Assembly: GCA_002803225.1 (NCBI GenBank)
Contig: NXFV01001091.1
Span: 62,001-126,000, forward strand
Source: Gamarada debralockiae
Taxonomy: Eukaryota; Ascomycota; Leotiomycetes; Helotiales; Hyphodiscaceae
DNA length: 64,000 bases
Direction of reading: 5' to 3'
Within the stretch, counting starts at the first letter, position 1; each line of letters begins with the position of its first letter. The position numbers were made by a program, and so were the translations under genes. The notes under the pieces are model-generated. The model was not told where the DNA came from and searched no databases. It worked only from the letters and a program-made list of their open reading frames with translations. Below are positions 22,720 through 34,262 of the stretch, in pieces.

Positions 22720-24111
22720 ATGTCGACCCCGACTTCGAGCTTCAGCAAGCTCTCACTCTCCCAAGAAATGCAGACAACCCGAGGTCACGCGCGTGGCCAG
22801 TCTGGAGGCAAGGGCAAGGGCAAAGGCAAAGAGCCGGCACCACCAGATGAGCCAGATTGGTCGGACAATGGATCCGACGACTTCTGGAGCGGACACGTCA
22901 TTGCACTCGATCATTGCCGTCAACTCGATTCGACAGATACCGATCGAAGTTACTATGCATTTCAGATAGCCTATGCGGAGGTCGAGAGCTACAGTATCCG
23001 CATTAGCTCAACCGATTCAGGTGGCCCAACTTGCTCGTGTGAGGAGGAGGGAACTTGCCATCATGTAACTTGGCTACTCGAACAACTTGGGCGTACAAAG
23101 GACAACGTTGAAGGAGTTGAATCTGATATCTATCAACACATATCTGATACGGGCCTCGAAAATGTGTGTGAGGATCTTGATTGGGAACTCCGGGAGGGAT
23201 TAGAGTCGGAGGAAATACATTGGCAGCTCAAGAAGGACTTTCAAGCTTCGAGGCTCGGCAGGCAAACCAGGGGTATGCTCAGAGAAAGGACGAAGGTAGT
23301 TCGGGATATCATGGCTACCTTGTCTCCTGAAATCACAGATACCTATAGACCAGACATATTCGAATCACCAGACGATATCACGGAGGGTAACGTACTCGTG
23401 GAGGGAGACTTGGCAGCCACAGTCGCGAGATTGCTTATTCTGGACGACGCTCTCTTCAAACAATTCCGATCTCTTGTGTCGCGCAACATTCGTGCTACCG
23501 CGTACTTTCGAAAAGCGGGGTTGAAAGCGGTGGAAGCCTTTCAACTCTTGGATCAATATGAGCAGTATGGCCCTACAACTGGTCAACACGATCTTGCTTG
23601 GTGTGCTCAGACCTTGGTCGACATTGTGGATTCCATCAGCACCAATGTCACCATGAGACAACCACTTAGTCCATCATCCAGAGAAGAAGCCGCCAAGTCT
23701 TTAGTCACTATTCTCAAGGACGTCGTCAAAAATCACAACTACGACATATACCAATCTGTCAAATGGCCAAGGCGGAGATCCCACGGAGAGCTACAGATCG
23801 ACCGCAATTTATACGAGCGTCTCATTGGATCTACTCATCGGTTGAATCCTTCTGGCGGGAACTTTGTTGTCAAAGCTCTACAAGACCTTCCCGAAGCTCA
23901 ACGCTTCGTTGACGAGTTGCAGGAAACACTCGATCTACTACAGACGATTGGGTGGGGACCTGCACCGCAGGCCTACCGTGATAGGCTCAGTGCCTTGATC
24001 ACCCAGCTGAAGAGTGTTCCTAGTCCGACTGTTTCTGGTCCAACTGCATCGTCGGCGTCAGGAAAGAGACCAGCGAGTGCATTGGATAGGAAAGTCAAGC
24101 GAATGAAGTAA
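22720..24111 (+). CDS. SWIM zinc-finger protein
   Basis: A single open frame; I prefer the ATG at 22720 (MSTPTSSF, 463 residues), though an in-frame ATG at 22570 would add 50 poorly conserved residues. After a basic Gly/Lys-rich stretch (residues about 25-40) comes a SWIM finger, CSCEEEGTCHHVTWLLEQL, at about 105-123. It fits the CxCx(n)CxH pattern. The rest is predicted mostly helical and ends in a basic tail (DRKVKRMK) that could be a nuclear signal. SWIM fingers bind DNA or proteins; similar fungal proteins are uncharacterised. The stop codon lies inside a splice-donor-like AAGTAAGT, so a further 3' exon cannot be fully excluded. Confidence 0.75.
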   Translation: MSTPTSSFSKLSLSQEMQTTRGHARGQSGGKGKGKGKEPAPPDEPDWSDNGSDDFWSGHVIALDHCRQLDSTDTDRSYYAFQIAYAEVESYSIRISSTDSGGPTCSCEEEGTCHHVTWLLEQLGRTKDNVEGVESDIYQHISDTGLENVCEDLDWELREGLESEEIHWQLKKDFQASRLGRQTRGMLRERTKVVRDIMATLSPEITDTYRPDIFESPDDITEGNVLVEGDLAATVARLLILDDALFKQFRSLVSRNIRATAYFRKAGLKAVEAFQLLDQYEQYGPTTGQHDLAWCAQTLVDIVDSISTNVTMRQPLSPSSREEAAKSLVTILKDVVKNHNYDIYQSVKWPRRRSHGELQIDRNLYERLIGSTHRLNPSGGNFVVKALQDLPEAQRFVDELQETLDLLQTIGWGPAPQAYRDRLSALITQLKSVPSPTVSGPTASSASGKRPASALDRKVKRMK

Positions 24112-24857
24112 GTATATGCGGCGCTTCTGGTGGATTTAATTCTCTTGGCTTATTGTCATTTTTGGGGGGCTTTCCGCTTTGAGCGTTCATCTAGTCACTC
24201 CTTAAATCTGTCAGTCTTTTATTTCACGATAATCTTTCGTTGGATCACTCGTTTCATATGACAGACACTCCTTTACATCTCCTTCATTCTCCTTCAACAC
24301 ACGATCTGAGCACCACCTAGCTCCAACACATGTTCTCTCCTTCCTATCTTTTCACTTCGTACACGCTGGTCGTGGTAGAATTACAATATATTGATTTAAT
24401 AACCCCGCTTTCTGAGACATCCCATCATCGTCTCAATCGCATAATCCGGTTGCGTGGCAATAAGAACCCTGTTCATCCTATCTAGCCTCACCCAACCATA
24501 TCGTATCCATCAAGTGATCAACCTCTTCAAAGAGCAGCAACGAATGGTGATTGGACGTTCTTAATCATCCCAAATCGCAGGTGATTACGAGGTTACTCGT
24601 CCCACAGGGGCGGCCACTACCAATATCTTAAATGTCTGCCGCTCCATTATAACCTCCAAGATTCCCACGAGAGAAAAACAACGAAGCAGTGTAATGAATT
24701 TGTCACACACTATATGATAGCGGGTCATTCTGCGCCTATTTTACGATTATATTGATTGTTCTTTTATCGTATATCCACAACCGCTTCACACATGGTCACA
24801 CCCTCGACCTCAGTCTATGTGCTTGGTAAGTTCCAATCAGTCCATCATTTTTATCAC
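24112..24857. other. Intergenic, no gene seen
   Basis: AT-leaning spacer downstream of the SWIM gene and of the dehydrogenase relic, which converge here. No repeat or RNA gene is recognised. Confidence 0.5.
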
Positions 24858-26042
24858 TTACACCATCTTCAAACCTGATTTGTTTTCGTTGGCAATGGCC
24901 TCATCGTCGATAATGATAACAGGCTTGCCCTTCATTTTGCCGGAGTGGGCAAGTTCAACAGCTTTTGGGATTTCTTTCAGTCCTTTGAACGTATTTGTCT
25001 GGACCTTGACATTGTATTCCGACACAAGATTGAGCATCTTTTGGCACTCGCCTCGAGATCCTATTTCAAGTCAGCTTACAGGGCTTCCTTCGGCATGCCT
25101 TTGTCACCACTTACCAGTAAGACTTCCATGAACCCTGATATCACGGAAAACGAGTTCAGCAAACGGTATGCTGACTTCTGGCGGCTGAGCGATTTGCACG
25201 AGCAAGCCATGCATCTTAGTGACAGCAGCTCCCAGTGCAGCTGCCGTTTTGTGGTCGCTGACGTTCAGCGTTGCGTCCGCGCCTTGACCGCCGGTCACCT
25301 TCTGGACTTCTTCAACAACCTTCTCTTTCGATTACTTCGCATCGATGACTGTATCTGCTCCACAATCCTTTGTGAGCTGGAGACCTTCATCACGAGCATC
25401 AATAGCGATAACCACCAGCCCCAGAGCCTTAGCAAATTGCACACACAATATGTCCCAACCCCGAGCAGAGCAATCGACTGTCCCGGTTTCAAATCCGCTC
25501 TTACCATCCCTCCCCAGACGTGATGCCTGCACACGCGAACGGCGCAGCGGACTGAAAGCTCAAGTTATCCGGCAAGATACAGCACTCCCTCCCATCAACG
25601 ACCTCATACTCAGCAAATGAGCCGTCTCGCGTAACGCTATTATATCCCCCAACTTTGGAACAATACTGCGTGTCTCGTTCCGGCCCAATACAATCCGCAC
25701 AAACTCCACATCTGTGGTAGGTAAGACTGCAGAGAATCCTATCACCGACTTTAAAATCTTTTACAGAGGAGCCGAGTTTTACTACAGTGCCGGCGCCTTC
25801 GTGGGATGCGATGCAGGGGAGCTTGGTGCCCATGATACCTTCGGATACCGTTCCGTCTGTATGACAGAGCGATCCGACGGCTACTTTTATGAGCATGTCG
25901 TGTTCATTGAGATCTTTTCCTGGGATGGGAACATTGTGTATTTTGTAGGGCTTGTTGAACTTTGTTTTGTTAATTGTAGACTGATTTCACAGCGAGGGGT
26001 AGAATGGGGGAGCTTTACCTCTACGACTTGCGCTGCGAGCAT
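24858..26042 (-). pseudogene. Inactivated zinc alcohol dehydrogenase (AdhP-like)
   Basis: The minus strand from 26042 (MLAAQVVE, then a 59 bp intron, then FNKPYKIHNVPIPGKDL) reads as a zinc alcohol dehydrogenase. It keeps VGSLCHTDG, ASHEGAG and structural-zinc cysteines (CGVCADC...YC). Three lesions break it. One is a one-base loss near 25517, just after ACAGIT. A second is a small deletion plus insertion near 25446-25460 that destroys the GxGxxG nucleotide loop. The third is an in-frame TAA at 25332-25334. Beyond them the protein continues (VTGGQGADATLNVSD, then a GTAAGT intron, then KGLKEIPKAVELAHSGKMKG) to a stop at 24858. Introns are retained, so this is not a processed copy. The high remaining similarity suggests recent loss. 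Confidence 0.85.
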
Positions 26043-26559
26043 TTGCTCTGGGATTTCTGAACGCGTTTTGTGGGTTTATACTTAGAATTATGAAGTAGTA
26101 ACCTTGATGAAGTATTTACAAATAAAAGAATTGAAGCAATTGAGAAAAGAATCCCGTCATGAACGTAACAGTACCTTTGGCCCTCGGGTTACTGAAGCTA
26201 TTTTCGGCGATAAGGATTACGTCACGAGCTGAAACTCAATTTACACACCCCTGGCATTCATAGCACTTTCGCGACGACGTGGATTGTTGAGGCTGTCCTT
26301 TCAGGCCTGCTACATCTAATAGATGCCTATAGAGCTTCTCTAGTTCCGAGAAATTCATCCGAGGAACCACATTTGGATTTCCCGCTCTCCTCTACTTCCC
26401 GTCAACCCCTATTTTGCAACATCACGGGGAAGATCCAGGATCGTCATCTCACGTTAGGCTTCGACCGTCGTTTTCATCTGTAGATCTTAAGACGGATATA
26501 ATCGAGAATCGCATTGTCTTACGAACTGTCCGCTCTTCCTAGGAGACGGGGCAAGAGCC
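26043..26559. other. Divergent spacer between the dehydrogenase relic and the phosphatase
   Basis: Holds the phosphatase promoter and the former promoter of the relic. No other feature is seen. Confidence 0.45.
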
Positions 26560-28493
26560 ATGGGTGCTGCGAGAGAAGATGGTTCCAACGTGGAGCCTCC
26601 GGAGTACACGACTCCGGAATTCCACCATGCGGGCTCTGATCCTATCAAGAGCTCTCGAAGCATCACAGTATTGAAGAAAGCAATCATCGTCGTCTTCACT
26701 TGCCTCATCTTATATGGCTCATACACGATGCTTTTCGACAGAGTCATTTCGCTAGGTCTGGCAGGCCCATCTCAAGGCGTAGCCGCGGTCGGGAAGGGAT
26801 CTAAAAATTGCAAGACGGCGTCTACGAAAGTGCCTCAGTATTTTCAGACGAGTCCTGAACTCTGGGCTGGACCTACGGCTACGGGACGAGCTCCATTCTT
26901 GGCCCAGACAAATCCCGTGTCTTTTGCGCCGACGGCAACCTTTGTGCCTAATACTCCGCTGGAAACCGCTGAGCCGATTATGGGACAGGGTCAGAATGAG
27001 AGTATCTTTCATTTGATGGGACAGCTGTCTCCTTTCTTCCCCAATCCTTCTGGGTTTGGAGTTGCCGAGTACCCGCTTCCCCCTGGAGCGAACATTTCGC
27101 AATTACAGGTAAGTCAGGATATCAGCTCTAATATCTTCGGATACTGATGATTCTTAGATGTTGTCACGCCATGGCTCAAGATACCCAACCATTGGAAGCA
27201 ATGTCTATGATTTTGGAGAGAAAGTAGCCAACAACACGAAATTCGAGGCTTCTGGTCCGCTTTCATTCCTGAACGAGTGGAAGTTCGAGCTCGGCACTGA
27301 GATTCTTGTACCCCGTGGGAGACAAGAACTTTTTGAAAGTGGGATCTTGCACTATTATCAGTATGGCCAGTTATATAACCCAAATAGCAAGATTATTGCA
27401 CGCACGACTACTCAAGATCGTATGCTGAAGGCAAGCCCCCCTGCATGTGGTCTCTGTGACTTGACTGACAAGCGTTCAGAGCTGCGAATACTTCATGGCA
27501 GGATTCTTCGGCTTGGAGTGGACCAACAACGCCACGATCGAGGTCATTATTGAACAAGATGGATTTAACAACAGTTTGGCTGGGTATGACAATTGCAACA
27601 ATTCCAACAACGACAGAAACGCAGGAGGGACGAAAGCAGCTCAAGAATGGGTTGGAATATACTTGCAAGACGCAACCAAGCGATTCCAAGAGATGATCAC
27701 GGGCTTTGACTGGACCATTGCCGACACTTACGCGGCTCAAAACATGTGCCCGTACGAAACTGTATGTCTACATCTTCCCTTGACTCTCAAATGTGCTAAC
27801 AAGATGTAGGTTGCCTATGGCTACAGCGCCTTCTGCGACCTCTTCACGTACGAAGAATGGGTCGGATTCGAATACGCCTACGACCTCTTCTTCGCCGGCA
27901 GCTCTTCCTTCCAATCTCCCGTAGGACGCGCAGTTGGAATCGGCTATGTTCAAGAAGTCATAGCCCGACTAGAGAACCACACTCTAGGATACTCAGGCTC
28001 TCAAATCAACACGACACTCGACAACAACACCGAAACCTTCCCTCTCAACCAATCACTCTACTTCGATTTCAGTCACGACACAAACATCATGTCAATCCTG
28101 ACTGCCTTCGGATTCACGCAATTCAACCAATTCCTCCCTAGTACGAAACATCCTGGCCCTCATAATCTGACCGTCTCCCACCTCGAGCCGTTTGGTGCAA
28201 GACTTGATATCGAGATCATCAAGACTCCCCAGCCTCTTAGCGCCAAGAGGGAATATGTTGAAGGGAAGGAAACGAGTTATGTGCATTTCATTCTCAATCA
28301 GAGGACACTGCCTCTTGGATTCAGTTTCTCGGAATGTGGGGCTGATCGATTGGATGGCTGGTGCGAGCTTGATATCTTCTTGGAGGTGCAGAAGAAGTCG
28401 TCGGAGTTGGCGATGTATGATTATGCTTGTAATGGCGACTACCCTCCTGTACCATATGGAGAGATTACCAACGGCGCGCCGTTGCCGCCTTGA
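26560..28493 (+). CDS. Membrane-anchored histidine acid phosphatase (phytase-like)
   Basis: Exons are 26560..27108, 27158..27430, 27480..27761 and 27810..28493, giving 595 residues. After a 38-residue cytosolic-type N-terminus comes one membrane segment (about 39-59, IIVVFTCLILYGSYTML), so it looks like a type II membrane protein. The catalytic histidine-phosphatase motif RHGSRYP is at about 187-193, and the proton-donor HD (DFSHDTN) at about 457. Several N-x-S/T sites and paired cysteines fit an extracytoplasmic domain. The family hydrolyses phosphomonoesters, including phytate, with a phospho-histidine intermediate. Intron 2 (27431-27479) uses a GC donor (AAG|GCAAGC) with a TTGACTGAC branch site; it is the only join that keeps frame (RMLK then SCEYFMAGFFG). 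Substrate cannot be told from sequence. Confidence 0.92.
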
Positions 28494-28963
28494 CATAGGA
28501 TTTGAGAAGTGGCTCTGTAGAAGATTTTGGGGGTTGGATCATTAATTTATTCATTCATGTGCGCTGAGCGCGCTTCTCCGAGTACACTTTGCTTAAATAG
28601 GTACCAAAATTCAAAATCAGTGGCTGGTCTCAAGCGACAATCCGTATATCAGAGAGCGGCTTGATTTTCAATCAAGACCGAACTGGAAGGCACTACTTGT
28701 ACGCCTCAAGAACACATAATAAGTCCATCCGAGTTTCCGCCTCGTACACGGCAAACATGCTTGAAGATGGGATGCCTCCACTTACCAGACTCTCACGAAT
28801 CCGCCGACTTTCCATGGCTTTCTGCTGGAAAATGAAAAGCGAGCCTGTGATTATAAGCAAAGGGCCGACGGCCTTATTAAATGCATCCAAGAGCTTCCAA
28901 GTTTGCCAACAAACGTCAAACCTATAACTCGACAATACGATACAATCGAAAACTACTTTCACA
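28494..28963. other. Intergenic, no gene seen
   Basis: Phosphatase 3' flank and the spacer before the SDR relic. Confidence 0.4.
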
Positions 28964-29253
28964 ATGGCAGCGTTAGTAAAGACCAACCATCTTGAACCTT
29001 ACAAGGCATTAGACCCTTCGCTACCAGCAGTTGCTGCGCAGGGGAAGTCGATCTCGGTAACAGGGCAAGTCCCAAATTTCACAACTAACCAAATCAAAAG
29101 CTGATTAGTTCCTAAAGGAGAGTATGGAATGGGTAAATGAATCGCTGAAGCTTTTGCCACCGCCGGGGCCGCTCGCATTGCCATCACCGGACGCACCGAG
29201 TCGAAACTCAAAGAGACAGCAGCCGAACTCAAGAAGCGCTATGATTTAAGAAG
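28964..29253 (+). pseudogene. Truncated short-chain dehydrogenase relic
   Basis: From the ATG at 28964 the frame reads MAALVKTNHLEPYKALDPSL and GKSISVTG, the start of a classical SDR with its first beta strand. After a break (an old intron or indel, 29060-29125) it resumes as YGMGK, a TGA stop, then IAEAFATAGAARIAITGRTE and a helix ending KKRYDLRR. This covers only the first third of an SDR: no active-site Ser, Tyr or Lys region follows. The next gene's 3' end begins about 70 bases on. The TGA sits where Ser is usual, one base from TCA. Clearly a non-functional fragment. Confidence 0.7.
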
Positions 29254-29324
29254 GTATGGAACAGCAATTGAAAAACTCAGGGCCTGCAGCAAATTATGTA
29301 TCTTTAATTTTAAAGTGGAAATTC

Positions 29325-31851
29325 TCAATCGCCACCTGAGCCTATGGTTACAACATCTCCTACCCTGATAGTAGGAAACTGGCTTTCTTTTGTTGAGCCA
29401 TTTGATGGTACATGACACATATGAGAGCCAAAGAAAATCTTCGATTCAAACCTCCGCGTCTTCGCGAGGGTAATAAACGGCTCTTTGTCCTTCTCTGCAG
29501 TGTCCTGATCAATGCATATCATATGGCAACGGCGACAAGAGCCCAGCATTTGAAATTCTTGCTGGCCGATCCGCAGACTGGTCCAGTGATCCTCACTGTA
29601 TGGTGTTTGTGTCCTCGAATTGAAGGAGGCGAGTACGATGTTGGCACGAAAGACAGAGGCCGACGCTGGCTTTCCTCCCGTTTTCTTGATCTCTTCATTC
29701 AATGCTTCGATACTCGACCTGTTGATTGCGAGTATGGGACTTTCATTTGACAAGAGAATTGGCCGTTTCGGCGTCTCGCTGTCAGAATCTGGTGGCGTTG
29801 GAAGGGAAGCTTCTGACAAGAGGTCCTCATCCACTACATTCCTCTTCGGCCGCTGGTGGTTCTGCATATGAGCTTTCGCATGGCGAGTGCTCAAGCCCGA
29901 TCCGCCAGCTGGAAATCGAGCCAAAGCACAAGGAACGTTGAGTACACTGGAGAAGAATGCGTTGACTTCTTGGCTGGCATAGGTACGGGTTACGATGGCA
30001 TCCCCACATACACGTGACGAAAGCGATCTGGTAGCATCTACCGGCTGGTAGAAGGAGGGATCCGCTGATAGGGGAACGCAAATTTCTTCGGGTACACCTT
30101 GGGGTTGCAACCCGTGATACCGCACGCGGAGGACACCAGCCTCAAAGTCGATAAGGGGTCGGATCAGCACCATTCGAGGATATCGTTTCTGGCTTAATGC
30201 TTGACCAGTACCTTGGTGAACAAGACACCACTCTCTGTCCCAGATGAGGCCCTCAGGTCTGATTTCCCAATCAGTTCCCGATGGGACACTCAGACCCCCA
30301 CAGCTTTTGATTGGATAGATGGTGAGGCTTTCCACGAAGAGGTCAGAAGATTTCTCTGAGGCAATATCAAGAGTAGAGAGGGAGCGAGGTACGTTCTCAT
30401 CAACATAAAATTCCCGAATAAATGAGACAAATGCTTCCACATCAGATGTTGTGCTCATCGCTCCTATGCTCGCGCGAACCATCCCAGTGATTTTGCCAGA
30501 GTATATGTCGGTCTCTGCACCACATCTGAAACCAGCTGAAAAGTTCCGTCTCGTCTCCCAGGCTTCGAGGTTCAAAGATTTAGCAATACCTCCAGGATTG
30601 CAAAGCCCGCCAGTTCGAACATGGAAATTCCGCACAGAGGCAAGTCTCTCGAACTCGGTGTTACTAACCCACGCACCCCGGCTATTGCGTAAATTGAAAG
30701 CCACAACGGGACCCTGGAAGTGTTGGGTAGCTGATGAGTGGCGCGAAGAATACATCACACACACGGGTTCATCGTTGGCGTGCCGCAAGCTCTTCAACCC
30801 ATCGAACAACTTTTGTGCCAAATATGCAGTGTGGCTCGCAATCATATCCATTGACCCGTATAACTTCTGGTGGGTATCAATTGCAGCATCTAGCGCCAGG
30901 ATGCTGTGGAATGGCAGGGTACCATCTTCAAGGCTGTCATGCAGTGACTGACTTTTGGGAGAGTGCCACTGCTCTTTCCCGCAAAGCACAACATCCACAG
31001 TGCCTCCACCGAAGTATTTCCGTTCTTGGAGTATTGAGCCCGACTCCTTCCGCACGATCAATGCACCCAAATCTGGAAATCCGAATATCTTATAGAAGCT
31101 GAGGACTGTGAAGTCAGGTACAGTACTTGTATCGCTAAGGTCCAGTTGTGCAGTAGAGACAAAGGCTGAAGCGTCGAGTAGGGTATAGGTTATTGGTTCG
31201 TTTAAGGAATAAACTTCTCGAACCCTCCTTGGCCATGATAAAGGAAATCTTCGTCCGTCCAAGTTTGACTGTACTGGATACGCGAATAGGTTCAAAGAAG
31301 TCGCGTTCTCTCCCACAAGAGGTTCGGAGCCTGAAAGCCAGCTCTCAACATCTTCATCATCAAGACAGCGGCTTGCCACAGCATTCTCCCTTACACCAAC
31401 AATACTTGTGTGTGCATCCCTGTGGTATCCAAATGAAAATCCCCCGCTCTTGCCCCCAAATGCATCCATCACTAGTTTTATCCCAGCGGTGGCATTGGCA
31501 ACAAAGACAATATCGAAATCCTCTGGATCTGCCTTGAAAAACTGCAGCACCTTTAGTCGCGTATCTTCGATTCGATTCGTCGACAATTGGGAGGATTGGG
31601 ACGCGGAGTGTGGGTTTCCATAGAGGTTGGTCATCATGTCAGCCATGAATCTCTCCATGAGTGACTTCGAGTACAACGCCGTCCCAGCATGATCGAGGTA
31701 GATAGCATCTAGTTTCAACTATCAGCTTTGGCATTGAAAAACCGAATTGGCATTGCTTACCTTTGAGCATAGGATACTCCTGCTCCCTGAATGCCTCGAC
31801 GTCTTTGTTGTATTCAAACCAATCATTTGCCGTTGCCATTCCTGCATTCAA
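29325..31851 (-). CDS. hxB: Molybdenum cofactor sulfurase (HxB/Mocos type)
   Basis: Minus-strand exons are 31851..31761 and 31708..29325 (52 bp intron), giving 824 residues, the full length expected. The N-terminal NifS-like aminotransferase domain shows YLDHAGTALY near residue 35 and the PLP lysine in LSFYKIFGFPDLGAL. The conserved sulfur-carrying cysteine is in RTGGLCNPGG. The C-terminal part (from about residue 500) is the MOSC region, starting at LTIYPIKSCGG and including LSQKRYPRM. The enzyme moves sulfur from cysteine onto the molybdenum cofactor, activating xanthine dehydrogenase and aldehyde oxidase; in Aspergillus nidulans hxB is needed for purine use. An in-frame ATG four codons downstream is an alternative start. 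It diverges from the mitoribosomal gene. Confidence 0.95.
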
Positions 31852-32322
31852 CCTCGATCCTTTAAAGGTGGATGTTCTCTCTTCAACAAGAACAACATGA
31901 ACTGCAGATCATACTGGGTTTTCATACTTCTAACAGAAGAAAACAAAGCTTCGACCGACGGAGAGCTGCGGAGTAGATGTTTGACCCGCGAAGTGCTTAT
32001 CGAAACGGCGACCTCCGACGGGCTCCTTTCTTGAAATAGAGCACGTGAGCAATGGAGAAATTATTCTAAATTCCCAAGTAATTTTACCAAACAGAAAGAA
32101 CATCCGAGTGTTTAATTTACTTTGGGAATAGTACTGGGCTTAATAATTGGAAGGGACCAGGTGGTTATGGTTGAATTTCTAGGGGAGAGTAGAAGAGGGC
32201 AGCCGGAGTAAAGTTCTTGCTCTTCCGAAAATCGTGCCATGAATTTGAGGCTTCAACAAGTCTTTCCCATGGCGACTTCCTAGTATCGAAATCTTCCAGT
32301 GCGAGCATCTCCTTTGCCAACG
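31852..32322. promoter_or_regulatory. Divergent spacer, MoCo sulfurase / mitoribosomal protein
   Basis: 471 bp between the two start codons must carry both promoters. I see no specific motif that I can name with confidence. Confidence 0.45.
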
Positions 32323-33328
32323 ATGTTACGGCCGACGCTCCCTCGAATAGGGCATTCCCTACGGACCTTTCGTCGCTCTCTTCACCATGTTCCTCCTCTC
32401 ACTCATGATTTCCGGAATGGCATCACTGAATTTCTCTCGCCCGAAGGTTTCGACATTGCGTGGACTCAATATCAAGGTCTAATGGTGGAGAAGCTCAATG
32501 TCCTTACAGCCGGTAAGTCAGAATCAATTGAAGTGCTTGCATTTCCAAAAATGGTCAATGGACAGATTTATCATCCTACAGCTGTTATGTAGTGCTATTT
32601 CAAGATCCGGAAAACATTCATATTCAAATCTCACAAAATGCGTCTATACTAACTAATTCACAGGATCGGAATACGAATCGAAAAGCCCTAAAGACGTCCT
32701 CCTAAAATACGCTCGCGATCCCAACTCCGCGCCCATATTCAACTACGCCTCCATGGCCCATAACAATCATTTCTTCTTCAACGGTCTCTCCCCTGAACCA
32801 ACCACCATGCCCGACCAGCTAAAAAGCCGTCTCGAAGCCTCCTTCTCGTCGATAGAAACTCTCCGACGCGAATTCGTCGTAACAGCAACCTCCATGTTTG
32901 GCCCAGGTTTCGTCTGGCTCGTGAAAACCAAAGACGAGAGATTCTCCCTGCTCACAACCTTCCTCGCCGGATCCCCATATCCCGGCGCCCATTATAGACG
33001 TCAGACGCGGGATATGAATACCGAAGATAATACGAATGGGACTGTGAGTGCTTCAATCAGAAGCAAAATTGCGGGACCACACACGAACCAAGTTGGTGCG
33101 TATGGACAGCTGAGCGAGAAGCAGATGGCGCCTGGAGGGATCGATCTGACGCCTGTCCTGTGTTTAAATACGTGGGAGCATGTCTACCTTCGTGACTATG
33201 GGGTTGGTGCGTTTGGATCGGGAGGCAAGAAGGCGTTTGCACAGAACTGGTGGCATAAGATTGATTGGAATGCCGTGGCGAATCATGCGGGTATTAGGAC
33301 GTCCCCGTCCTCGTTCATAACGAGATAG
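32323..33328 (+). CDS. Mitochondrial ribosomal small-subunit protein with Fe/Mn-SOD fold (Rsm26/mS42-like)
   Basis: Exons are 32323..32512 and 32664..33328 (151 bp intron), giving 284 residues. The first 25 residues are Arg-rich without acidic residues (RPTLPRIGHSLRTFRRSLHH), a typical mitochondrial presequence. The rest follows the iron/manganese superoxide dismutase fold, with MAHNNHFFFNGL near residue 95 and LNTWEHVYLRDYG near the C-terminus. At the second site the metal-binding Asp of true SODs (DxWEH) is Asn, so it is unlikely to be an active dismutase. Such SOD-fold proteins are structural parts of the mitoribosome small subunit (mS42/mS43). Which of the two it is remains uncertain; I favour mS42. 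Confidence 0.82.
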
Positions 33329-34262
33329 GGTGGACAGAGATGGATGCATTGTAGCATATTGTTGGTGATCTGGCGTTTGGGCATACAATGTGTACTATAG
33401 TGTACAAGGTACTCTAGAAAAGTATGGTGGTGTAGACTATATAGGACCCAATTCTACTGTGTATACCTCATCAGAGGGCGATATCTCTCCCAGATATTCT
33501 CCTTACCGCTGGTAGTGTCAGCAAACGCAAACTGAAACCATCTTTCCCTCTCAGCGAAGACAAGCTGGCAAGAAGGATGTCGGGAAATTCGAGTAGTAGG
33601 ATCAGAAGCGCCCAGCATCATAGTTTAAATTCGGGGCTGTGCTAAGTTACGGAGTGAGCAAGTTGAAAAGTTTTTGATGCGCACTGAACTCAAACCGAGT
33701 TTGAGGACTTTAAAAAGACCCAGCGCCAACTCAACGGAGACTGTTTTGTTGAGGACGTGGAATTCCATTCCAACTCTCAATATTAGGAGAACGAGAACGA
33801 TGAGATGTTGGTTGGGAAGGTCGAAAAAGTTGAAGAATGTTGCTCCGAGAAAGATGGCAGCCGCTCCAAGATGCAGCGTTGGTGCACCTTTTCAAGACAA
33901 TTGTCGAATGATGATAAGCATATCCTGCTTCAATATGGCTGCTGGTTGCCATTCTTTCTCGTCATAGAGTGAGATGAGCGTGAATTTGAGAATTCCTTGA
34001 TTCATCCATCATAGAAAGCACCGACTTTGATTCTTCATAGCTCCAGTGCAATGCACCGCCCAACCCAGGCCTTTTCTACGCCATGAATGCATGAAATACC
34101 ACCGCCCGTACTGCACTGCCGTTCCATCCATTTATCCATCAATCCTATAAGTATCACCATCCCACCTATCCCAAACCACAGAAACATCGTGATGCATGCC
34201 ATCATCATCATGGAAGAGATCCTAGAATTATTGGAGGCATAAGCTAGCATTAAAGAACTACC
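33329..34262. other. Intergenic, no gene seen
   Basis: Convergent 3' flanks of the mitoribosomal gene and Npl4. Short open frames only. Confidence 0.5.

Noticed and set aside
19428..31851. Possible secondary-metabolite cluster because of several dehydrogenases
   Set aside because: No polyketide, peptide or terpene synthase, transporter or cluster regulator is present, and half of the oxidoreductases are relics.
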